Shown: positions 25,607 to 32,668 of the stretch, one piece after another | Layout of the letters: the number at the start of each line of letters is the position of its first letter | Numbering within the stretch: position 1 is the stretch's first letter | Assembly: GCA_030835025.1 (NCBI GenBank) | Contig: JAUQWS010000071.1 | Coordinates: forward strand, 103,730-167,729 | DNA from: Ignavibacteria bacterium | GTDB lineage: Bacteria; Bacteroidota; Ignavibacteria; Tepidaquicellales; OLB5 | Direction of reading: 5' to 3' | DNA: 64,000 bases | Program-made: the position numbers and the translations under genes | The notes under the pieces: model-generated | What the model was told of the DNA's origin: nothing | The model's database searches: none | The model's input: the letters and a program-made list of their open reading frames with translations, nothing else

Positions 25607-27028
25607 CTACTTCGCCACAACCATTTTTTTGGTTGAACTGAATATAACCCCGTTGTTGGTGTTATCACCAACTACAAGCCTGTAAAAATACACTCCCGTT
25701 GCGAGATTCGCTGCATCAAAGTTTACTTCGTAATTACCCGGTGTAAGATCTTTGTTAACCAGAGTTGTGACCTGTTTACCTGTTAAATCGTAAACATTCA
25801 GTTTTGTGAACACACCCCGGCCTTCGGCCACCCCTCTCAAGAGGGGAATACTGAATTCTATTTTTGTTTCGGGATTAAACGGATTCGGGTAATTCTGCCC
25901 AAGAATGAATTGGTCCGGCACTTCATTTCCGATTTGCTGTATTCCAATGGGACTACCGAACCTGAGCACATACAGCCCGGTCTTAATATCAGAGCCGATG
26001 AATTTCCCCGAATTGTAATACGGAAAAACATTCCACGCGCCCTGGTATGCTGTTCCCGTTCCGGGATAGGTATCATAATATCCTATAACCGTCGGCTGAG
26101 AGGGCAGGTTCGAGACATCCAGAGCCACTATTCCCGCCCTGTAATGCGCCATAAAGATAGTATCGCCTTTAAAATACGCATTATGAACCATCGCTAATTC
26201 ATACGGAATATATTCATAGACTAAAGTAATGTTAGATAAATTCTCGGCATTCCATATCCTTAAGTGGTTTGAGCCGCCCTCGTCAGTGGTTAAAAGCCAT
26301 TTCCTGTCGTCCGATGTCCATACATTATGGCAAACAGGATTGGGATATGTGAATGAAGTTATAAGTGAAGGTGCATCTTTATTCGCCACATTAATTATAG
26401 ACATTTTGCTTGGAGGGTAAACATTGGCTGCATATAAAGTATCGTTCTTAATGAAGCAGTCATGTGAATATGGAGCTGGTCCGTTGCCGCGCTTAACGGG
26501 GTTTTCTCTATCGGTAATATCAAGTATTACTACTCCGCCGCCGTTATAATTTGCACCGTTTAAGTAAAGGTAATTTCCTGAACTTTTTATTGTATGAGTA
26601 GTTGTATAGCCTGTAAAAGTCCAGTTCTTAACATGCCTTACCGAGTCAGGCAAATACTGCAGGTCAACAATCTGCAGCCCTGCATTATTGTTCGAGCCTT
26701 CTGATACAATGTAAAGATAATGGTCAACAACTGTGAACTCCCTGTAATTGTAGAACGATGTAGGTCCGGGGACTGTATCACACTGCACTACATTTTCGGT
26801 ATTTGTAATATCATATATTGCCGTTCCGTTCCAATAACCAATTACTGCATACTCGCGGTTTGTTGGTGAGGTCCACCCTATACACGATGCGTAATGCCAG
26901 TCAGCGGGAGTGCCGCCGGCGTTATGGTCATCCTTTTGGGCAAGCAAAGTCATGTTAAGGCTCGATTGCGCCTTAACACTGCTGAGGGCTAGTAGAACTG
27001 CTGCTAGAGCTACTATAAATGTTTTCAT
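25607..27028 (-). CDS. choice-of-anchor B family protein with T9SS sorting domain
   Basis: 473 residues. The signal peptide (FIVALAAVLLALSSVKAQ) is followed by LVIVD-type repeats: YAVIGYWNGTAIYDITNTENV, LQIVDLQYLPDSV, VVILDITDRENPVKRG and GIVALDVSNLPSQPTVIG. TPADWHYASCIGWT near the start is characteristic of choice-of-anchor B proteins. The T9SS domain starts GQNYPNPFNPETKIEFSIP. Within it an extra segment, LLRGVAEGRGV, is encoded by a palindromic GC-rich insert (25811-25847) between two beta-strands. Function is unknown; it is last in an operon with two lipoproteins. Confidence 0.85.
   Translation of the reverse strand: MKTFIVALAAVLLALSSVKAQSSLNMTLLAQKDDHNAGGTPADWHYASCIGWTSPTNREYAVIGYWNGTAIYDITNTENVVQCDTVPGPTSFYNYREFTVVDHYLYIVSEGSNNNAGLQIVDLQYLPDSVRHVKNWTFTGYTTTHTIKSSGNYLYLNGANYNGGGVVILDITDRENPVKRGNGPAPYSHDCFIKNDTLYAANVYPPSKMSIINVANKDAPSLITSFTYPNPVCHNVWTSDDRKWLLTTDEGGSNHLRIWNAENLSNITLVYEYIPYELAMVHNAYFKGDTIFMAHYRAGIVALDVSNLPSQPTVIGYYDTYPGTGTAYQGAWNVFPYYNSGKFIGSDIKTGLYVLRFGSPIGIQQIGNEVPDQFILGQNYPNPFNPETKIEFSIPLLRGVAEGRGVFTKLNVYDLTGKQVTTLVNKDLTPGNYEVNFDAANLATGVYFYRLVVGDNTNNGVIFSSTKKMVVAK
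25811..25847. repeat. REP-like palindromic insert translated inside a T9SS domain
   Basis: GGCC-TTC-GGCC (25819-25829) and CCCCTC-TCAA-GAGGGG (25831-25846) form two adjacent hairpins in the otherwise AT-rich coding sequence. On the coding strand the insert reads in frame as LLRGVAEGRGV, which sibling sorting domains lack. Confidence 0.7.
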
Positions 27029-27051
27029 TTTATTGAATTAGTTTTATGGTC

Positions 27052-28050
27052 TCAATTTGTTGTGAGCCTTAGAGTTGCTGTTGGTATGAAACTAAGAGGG
27101 GTGTTAAAGTTCGGAAGTGTTTTAACTGTGCCATAAGATGAGGGTGTAATTGTGCCGTAAAACAACTTCAGATAAAACGGTTTGTTTACGGCAGTTTCAA
27201 ATCTCGGTTCAAGTGTTATAAGCAGTTTGTAAAAACCGTTATTCAGGTCAGTAATTGAAGTAAGCGAAGCCGGACAATTCGGCTGTATCCAGTCCTGCCC
27301 CGGCACCTGCCAGCTTGCAGCAGGGGGAGTGAATTCACACTGATGATAATCATCTGCTTCATTTGAAGCGTTGAACCTGCCAATATTGTAGATCAGGTTT
27401 ACGCTGTCCCGTGAATCTATAACATATGCCTGATAAGTCCAGTCAAGCGTATCGGGAATTGAAGGGAGGGTCAATCCCGCCGGTGTACCGCTTGTGCCCT
27501 GGGAGAACCATACTCCCTTATTGAACTGCAGTGTATCTCCTGTAGTGGGCGAAGCAAGAAGATATTTAGCTTCCGCAGCAGCGAACTGTGATGCTATTGT
27601 GCCAAGTATTTCAGAATATCCCATATTCATTTCGATAACAATGGAACTTCCCTGAACGGATTTCACTCCCCCAAGGAAGCGTATGTTGCCCGGAACAGTA
27701 TCATTATCACCGGGAGATTCAATTGTAATAAGCCCGTCTTCAATCATATTCAGATTTGCCACTTTGCCTGCATTTACATTGAATGCATTGCCCGAGGCAT
27801 CAACCAGTCCCCCGGATGTGCCGATATTGAACCTGCCAAGTGTTCTGTAAGCATTATCACCATGTTCAAGCCCTGTTTCAACGCTCACCCAAAGCTCATA
27901 AATGCCTTCGGAGTTCTGTTCAAGCCGTTTCAGATAATCAGTGCTAAGCTGTCCCGAGTTGACGGGAGCCGTTGTTCCTGATTCGCCGCAACTGAAAGCA
28001 ATTACGGATGAGGCTAATAACAGTATATATAGAAAATAGTTTGTTTTCAA
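27052..28050 (-). CDS. hypothetical lipoprotein
   Basis: 332 residues. The signal peptide ends in a lipobox-like ASSVIAFSC (Cys21). The mature part has mixed beta content: IYELWVSVETG near residue 55, SQFAAAEAKYLLASPTTGD, and a second similar stretch, DWTYQAYVIDSRDSVNLIYNIGRFN, in which IGRFN echoes LGRFNIG near residue 72. An internal duplication is therefore possible. The start is TTG followed by Lys, with no ATG nearby. It lies 6 bases after the upstream cytochrome-like propeller gene and 23 bases before the anchor-B gene. I do not recognise the family. Confidence 0.65.
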   Translation of the reverse strand: MKTNYFLYILLLASSVIAFSCGESGTTAPVNSGQLSTDYLKRLEQNSEGIYELWVSVETGLEHGDNAYRTLGRFNIGTSGGLVDASGNAFNVNAGKVANLNMIEDGLITIESPGDNDTVPGNIRFLGGVKSVQGSSIVIEMNMGYSEILGTIASQFAAAEAKYLLASPTTGDTLQFNKGVWFSQGTSGTPAGLTLPSIPDTLDWTYQAYVIDSRDSVNLIYNIGRFNASNEADDYHQCEFTPPAASWQVPGQDWIQPNCPASLTSITDLNNGFYKLLITLEPRFETAVNKPFYLKLFYGTITPSSYGTVKTLPNFNTPLSFIPTATLRLTTN

Positions 28051-28056
28051 AGTTCT

Positions 28057-29544
28057 TTAATTTCCCTTTCCGGGAGTGATCGAAATACCCGCGGGGAACG
28101 ATGCCATTTCAATATCTTTTACCTTAACATGCCCGCCCCAAACATCCACAACACAAGTTGTACCCGGAGTACTTCCCGCTACAGGAGGATGATGAACAAA
28201 TATTCCGAGTGTAGATTCGCATGTTATATAAGCATAATGCCCGTCTTCGGTGAAATCAACTTTATGCGGTTTTTCGCCGATATTAGGTATGGTCTTCACA
28301 ACAGTTCTGCTGTTTACATCTATTACGCTTACTGAGTTTGATGCCTGATTTGGAACATAACACCACCTGCCGTCGGGAGATATCTCAAGCGCAAGAGGAT
28401 TCAGCCCAACGGGAATATTCTGAACAAATGTTCTTGCTGCAATATCAAATATTCTCACATCTCTTGAAATCCTGCATGAAACAAATGCAAAGTTATCATC
28501 CGGGGTTATTGCAATCTGGTATGGAATAAAATTCCCTGTTCCGGTTCCAACAGGAGGCACACTTGGGTCAACCCCAACAACATCAAGTATCTGGTTATCG
28601 GACGTGCTGATTACATAAAGCAATTCGCTTGTCTGTGTTGCCGTCAATAACAGTGAACCGTCATGTGTTAATCTCAGTCCGTGCGGCCTTTTCATTCTCT
28701 GATCATCAATGCTTCCGGTAATTGTCATATTCTCTGTATCAAATACCTTTATGCTTCCCGGAGTTGTGAAATCTGTTATATATCCTTTTGTTCCGTCAGA
28801 TGTAATGACAATATGTGCAGGAGATGTCCCGATAAATACTCTTCCCATTTTTTGGTATGTACGGGCATCAAATTTTTCCATAAATCCTTCCTGAATAAGA
28901 CTCACATAAAAGTATCTTCCCTGCTCATCTGTTATTATCACGTGCGGCGCATCCAGCTGCTGTGTGGCATTATCCCTGCTGCCAACATCAATCAGCCTCA
29001 CCAGATGATTGTTATCAAGGTTCACTACCGCAACAAGATCCGAAGCCTGGTTGGTAATAAAAGCTTTGCGTGTAATGTTTGAAAACGCAACTTCTCCGTA
29101 ATCGTTCTTTGCTCCCTGCTTTATCCAGTTCATTATTACTTCCACTTTGGCTCTTGAAAGGGGCTCTCCAGTTGTGTAAGGTCTCAGCTCTTTAGGCATC
29201 AGCGGCTCCGAAAACGGTGAGATGTTTGTATCAACCCTGTTGATATGCTGCATCAAATGGCTCCACTTTGAGTTGTACGGAATTATCTCCGCCCCGAAAT
29301 TCGAGCCGTTTATCATAATGCCCTGCCAGCTAGTGAGGTCTATTCCGGCTTGTTTATCCGTTGAGTTATGGCATCCGGGCATATTGCAGCTTTCTTCAAA
29401 TATCGGAAGTACATCCCCTGAGAAGCTGACCGGTGTCCCCGGCGTCAGGGGGCTGCCTCCGGAATCGCATCCCCAAAAACTGATCGTGTACAATAATAGT
29501 GTTGCAGTAAGGATACCTGTGTAAAAAACGACTAATTTGTTCAA
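28057..29544 (-). CDS. lipoprotein with cytochrome c-like domain and YVTN beta-propeller
   Basis: 495 residues. The signal segment ends at FWGC (Cys26). Next comes a cytochrome-like region, VLPIFEESCNMPGCHNSTDKQ, holding a CxxxxCH heme motif rather than CxxCH, with MPKE and a helix VEVIMNWIKQGAKND as in the planctomycete cytochrome c family. From about residue 150 a YVTN-type propeller follows, with blades such as NNHLVRLIDVGSRD, GTKGYITDFTTPGSIKVFD and NSVSVIDVNSRTVVKTIPN. It is predicted to be an outer-surface or periplasmic electron-transfer or sensing protein. The start codon is TTG. It leads the operon that ends at the terminator near 25.55 kb. Confidence 0.75.
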   Translation of the reverse strand: MNKLVVFYTGILTATLLLYTISFWGCDSGGSPLTPGTPVSFSGDVLPIFEESCNMPGCHNSTDKQAGIDLTSWQGIMINGSNFGAEIIPYNSKWSHLMQHINRVDTNISPFSEPLMPKELRPYTTGEPLSRAKVEVIMNWIKQGAKNDYGEVAFSNITRKAFITNQASDLVAVVNLDNNHLVRLIDVGSRDNATQQLDAPHVIITDEQGRYFYVSLIQEGFMEKFDARTYQKMGRVFIGTSPAHIVITSDGTKGYITDFTTPGSIKVFDTENMTITGSIDDQRMKRPHGLRLTHDGSLLLTATQTSELLYVISTSDNQILDVVGVDPSVPPVGTGTGNFIPYQIAITPDDNFAFVSCRISRDVRIFDIAARTFVQNIPVGLNPLALEISPDGRWCYVPNQASNSVSVIDVNSRTVVKTIPNIGEKPHKVDFTEDGHYAYITCESTLGIFVHHPPVAGSTPGTTCVVDVWGGHVKVKDIEMASFPAGISITPGKGN

Positions 29545-29716
29545 TTTTACCTTAAATTTTGCGTAAATCTAAAGATTCTAATTGTGATTTACAATCTTAT
29601 ATTTTGCGTATGTACTACCTAAACTGCCTGAATTCATATAAAATTTCAAAAAATCATTTAAAAAAGGATATTAAGTTTAGGAAATTACCCGTAAATTTAC
29701 TGTTTAAGCGTGCAGA

Positions 29717-30883
29717 ATGAAAAATATTGCCGTTTTAGGCTCAACAGGTTCAATAGGTAAAAATACGCTGGAAGTTGTAAGGAACCTTAACAGGAACGGT
29801 TATCCCGTCACGGTAAAGTATATTTCTGCAAACTCGAATTTTGAACTTGTTGCTCAGCAGATAGAAGAGTTCAAGCCTAAAGCCGCGGTTATATTTGATA
29901 AATCTGCGTACCTAAAGCTTAGGGAACGTTCTTTAAAACATAAATGCGAAATTCTGTGCGGACAGGAAGGTGTTAACGAAATAGCCGGACGCGATGATTT
30001 TGAGCTTGTTGTAAATGCGCTGGTAGGTTTCAGCGGACTGGTTCCGACAATTGAGGCTATCAAAAACGGCAAGGATATTGCACTGGCGAATAAGGAATCT
30101 CTGGTGGTTGCCGGGAGCCTAATTTATTCAATGCTTGAAATGAGCAAGACTAACCTGCTCCCGATTGATAGTGAACACAGTGCCATATTGCAGTGTTTGC
30201 GCGGTGAGGAATCGAAGAGCATTGATAAGCTTATACTTACTGCATCAGGCGGGCCTTTCAGGGATACTGATATTACTGAGCTGGAAAATGTTACGTTAGA
30301 GCAGGCGCTTAATCATCCGAACTGGAAGATGGGGAACAAGATAACAATTGATTCCGCCACGTTAATGAACAAAGGCTTTGAAATTATTGAGGCAAAATGG
30401 TTGTTCAACTTAGAAGTGAACCGTATCGAAGTTTTGATACATCCGCAGTCAATAATTCACTCAATGGTTGAGTTTTCCGATGGTTCAGTTAAGGCGCAAT
30501 TGGGTGTTCCGGATATGAAAATACCGATACAGTATGCGATAACGTATCCCAAAAGAGTTGAGTCAGATTTCCCGAGGATTGATTTTAAATCCCTGAAAAA
30601 CCTGACATTTGAAGAACCTGATTTCAGGAAGTTTGAGTGCCTTAGCCTGGCATATGAGGTTATCAAATCAGGCGGTACCTATCCCGTTGTTTTGAACGGG
30701 GCAAATGAAGCAGCGGTTGACCTGTTCCTGAACAGGAAAATAAAGTTCCTTGATATACCGGCGCTGATAAGATCTGCGCTGGATAAACATACTGACGGGG
30801 CAAAGCCTGATCTTGAAAATATAATTGAGATCGATGGTCGCTCAAGGAAGTTTGTGTATGAACAGGCAGCTGTGGCCGTTTGA
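29717..30883 (+). CDS. dxr: 1-deoxy-D-xylulose 5-phosphate reductoisomerase
   Basis: 388 residues with the NADPH motif NIAVLGSTGSIGKNTLEVV at the N-terminus, KDIALANKESLVVAGSL, LLPIDSEHSAILQCL, the substrate-loop segment LTASGGPFRDT and MNKGFEIIEAKWLF. It converts DXP to 2-C-methyl-erythritol 4-phosphate, the committed step of the MEP isoprenoid pathway. Length is standard. The ATG at 29717 follows a 170-base AT-rich gap that must hold its promoter (a near-match TAAATTTA lies at about 29694). rseP follows 53 bases later, a common bacterial pairing. Confidence 0.95.
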   Translation: MKNIAVLGSTGSIGKNTLEVVRNLNRNGYPVTVKYISANSNFELVAQQIEEFKPKAAVIFDKSAYLKLRERSLKHKCEILCGQEGVNEIAGRDDFELVVNALVGFSGLVPTIEAIKNGKDIALANKESLVVAGSLIYSMLEMSKTNLLPIDSEHSAILQCLRGEESKSIDKLILTASGGPFRDTDITELENVTLEQALNHPNWKMGNKITIDSATLMNKGFEIIEAKWLFNLEVNRIEVLIHPQSIIHSMVEFSDGSVKAQLGVPDMKIPIQYAITYPKRVESDFPRIDFKSLKNLTFEEPDFRKFECLSLAYEVIKSGGTYPVVLNGANEAAVDLFLNRKIKFLDIPALIRSALDKHTDGAKPDLENIIEIDGRSRKFVYEQAAVAV

Positions 30884-30936
30884 AATATGCTTTGCCAAAA
30901 CAGCATTAAAACGATAAAGGAGAAAATTAATTCTAT

Positions 30937-32262
30937 ATGGAAGTTGTAACAACGATACTTTACTTTTTAATTACGATAGTAATACTGGTATTTGTTCATG
31001 AGTTCGGGCATTTTGCTGCGGCAAAGCTGTGCAAAATGAGGGTGGATAAGTTCTACCTGTTTTTCGATTTCTTTAACCTGAAAATATTCAAGTTCGTAAA
31101 AGGTGATACCGAGTACGGGCTTGGTGTATTTCCTCTTGGCGGTTATGTTAAGGTTGCAGGTATGATAGATGAGAGCATGGATAAAGAGTTTATCAACCAG
31201 CCTCCCCAGCCGTGGGAATTCCGCTCAAAGCCTGTTTGGCAGAGAATGTTCGTAATCACCGCCGGTGTAATTATGAATACGCTTCTGGCATTTGCTATAT
31301 TCTATACCATCAATCTTGCCCAGGGCAAGACAAGAATGGAAACCAGTACGATAGGTTATGTTGCGGAGAATTCACTTGCTTCCAAATTCGGAATTATGCC
31401 GGGTGATAAGATAATTTCCGTTAACGGAAAAAAAGTTGAGTTCTGGGATGAAGTGCGCGGTGATATTTTCATCGAAAGCATGGGTGAGGACGTTACACTT
31501 CGCACATCAAGAAGCGGTGTTGAAAAGGATATTTTCTTATCGAAAGATAACCTTAGAGACCTGAATGAAAGAACACTTGGGATATTCCCTGAAAAGATGG
31601 TCCCTGAAATTCAGCAGGTTGAATCAACAAGGCCAGCAGGTAAGCTTGGTCTGCAAAAGGGTGATGTTATCACTGAAGCAAACGGTATTGGCATTGTTCA
31701 CTCACAGCATTTTGTTGATGTTATTAAAAGCAGCCCGGGCAAAGATATTTCTGTCAAATGGATGCGCGGTTCAAATGAAATGACAGGTACAGTTAAACCT
31801 GATGCCGACAGTACTATCGGAATTGCCATTGGTACGTATGCCGGAACTGTAAAGACTGTTAACTATAATGTTATCTCAGCGATTCCACAGGGATTCAACG
31901 ACCTGTGGCATTACGGTGTTGTGCTGTTCGTAAAATCAATGTGGAAGATCATCAAGGGCGATATAGCTTTTTCAAAGGCTGTTGGCGGACCCGTAAAGAT
32001 CGCGCAGTATGCAGGGCAGTCTGCTGAAGGCGGTCTGCTTTCATTCCTCGGCTTTATGGCAATGCTTTCTATCACTCTTGCAATTATAAACATACTGCCG
32101 TTCCCTGCGCTTGATGGCGGGCACTTTATGTTCCTGCTTTATGAGGGTATTTTCAGAAAACCGGTTTCTCATAAAATACAGATAGTCGTACAGAATGTAG
32201 GATTCCTTTTGCTTATGGCGTTTATGGCATTCGTTGTCTATAACGATATAATTCATATATAG
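30937..32262 (+). CDS. rseP: RseP-type site-2 zinc metalloprotease
   Basis: 441 residues. The zinc motif HEFGH (His21, Glu22, His25) lies in the first membrane helix, followed by GLGVFPLGGYVKVAGM. Two PDZ domains are seen (KFGIMPGDKIISVNGKKVEFW and KLGLQKGDVITEANGIG). The C-terminal NILPFPALDGGHFMFLLYE carries the LDG Asp ligand between membrane helices. It cleaves membrane proteins within the bilayer, for example anti-sigma factors or signal-peptide remnants. Its TAG stop abuts the left repeat array of the second four-helix-bundle cassette. Confidence 0.95.
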   Translation: MEVVTTILYFLITIVILVFVHEFGHFAAAKLCKMRVDKFYLFFDFFNLKIFKFVKGDTEYGLGVFPLGGYVKVAGMIDESMDKEFINQPPQPWEFRSKPVWQRMFVITAGVIMNTLLAFAIFYTINLAQGKTRMETSTIGYVAENSLASKFGIMPGDKIISVNGKKVEFWDEVRGDIFIESMGEDVTLRTSRSGVEKDIFLSKDNLRDLNERTLGIFPEKMVPEIQQVESTRPAGKLGLQKGDVITEANGIGIVHSQHFVDVIKSSPGKDISVKWMRGSNEMTGTVKPDADSTIGIAIGTYAGTVKTVNYNVISAIPQGFNDLWHYGVVLFVKSMWKIIKGDIAFSKAVGGPVKIAQYAGQSAEGGLLSFLGFMAMLSITLAIINILPFPALDGGHFMFLLYEGIFRKPVSHKIQIVVQNVGFLLLMAFMAFVVYNDIIHI

Positions 32263-32293
32263 TGAATTTGTGATTTTGCGATTTGGTGATTTA
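32262..32293. repeat. left octad array flanking four-helix-bundle cassette 2
   Basis: Four 8-base units in exact register: GTGAATTT, GTGATTTT, GCGATTTG, GTGATTTA. They begin at the last base of the rseP stop and end at the first base of the next ATG. An inverted partner array lies at 32631-32668. Confidence 0.75.
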
Positions 32294-32649
32294 TGAATGC
32301 CCAAGAGCTAAGAGACAGGACAAAGAACTTTGCATTACGAATAATAAGGTTATTTAAGGCCCTTCCAAAAAATGTAGAATCACAGGTTATTGGCAAACAG
32401 CTTCTAAGGTCAGCACTTTCCGTAGCAGCCAATTACCGTGCTGCCTGCAGGGCAAGATCCCGCCGGGAGTTCATCTCCAAAATTTCAATTGTAGTTGAAG
32501 AAGCAGACGAGGTACTTTGCTGGCTTGAAATGCTCTCCGATGCCGGAATAGTTACTGAAAAAAGGCTGCAGAATATTTCGACAGAAGCTCTTGAGATTCT
32601 CAAAATAATGGCTTCATCCAGAAAAACCACTGCATCACCCAATCACTAA
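32293..32649 (+). CDS. four-helix-bundle protein (S23/TIGR02436-type)
   Basis: 118 residues, almost entirely helical: NAQELRDRTKNFALRIIRLFKAL, IGKQLLRSALSVAANYRAACRARS, REFISKISIVVEEADEVLCWLEMLSDAG, and a C-terminal helix EALEILKIMASS. The second helix motif (QLLRSxxSVAANYxAACRARS) is the family signature. Such proteins are found in 23S rRNA intervening sequences and as Avd accessory factors of diversity-generating retroelements; neither is present here. The last codons (SPNH) and the stop fall inside the right repeat array, as in the broken copy near 10 kb. It is inserted between rseP and the serine-biosynthesis fusion, on the same strand. Confidence 0.88.
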   Translation: MNAQELRDRTKNFALRIIRLFKALPKNVESQVIGKQLLRSALSVAANYRAACRARSRREFISKISIVVEEADEVLCWLEMLSDAGIVTEKRLQNISTEALEILKIMASSRKTTASPNH

Positions 32650-32668
32650 TTCACAATTCACAAATTGC
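32631..32668. repeat. right array flanking cassette 2, inverted
   Basis: TGCATCAC, CCAATCAC, TAATTCAC, AATTCAC, AAATTGC are 7-8-base units, the inverse of GTGAATTT/GTGATTGG. The array contains the stop of the four-helix-bundle gene and the TTG start of the next gene. Confidence 0.7.

Noticed and set aside
25811..25847. GC-rich insert in the T9SS gene as a frameshift or assembly error
   Set aside because: It keeps the reading frame and the sorting domain resumes correctly on both sides; the double palindrome points to a repeat insertion.
32293..32649. Four-helix-bundle genes as Avd factors of a diversity-generating retroelement
   Set aside because: No reverse transcriptase, template repeat or variable repeat is visible anywhere in the window.
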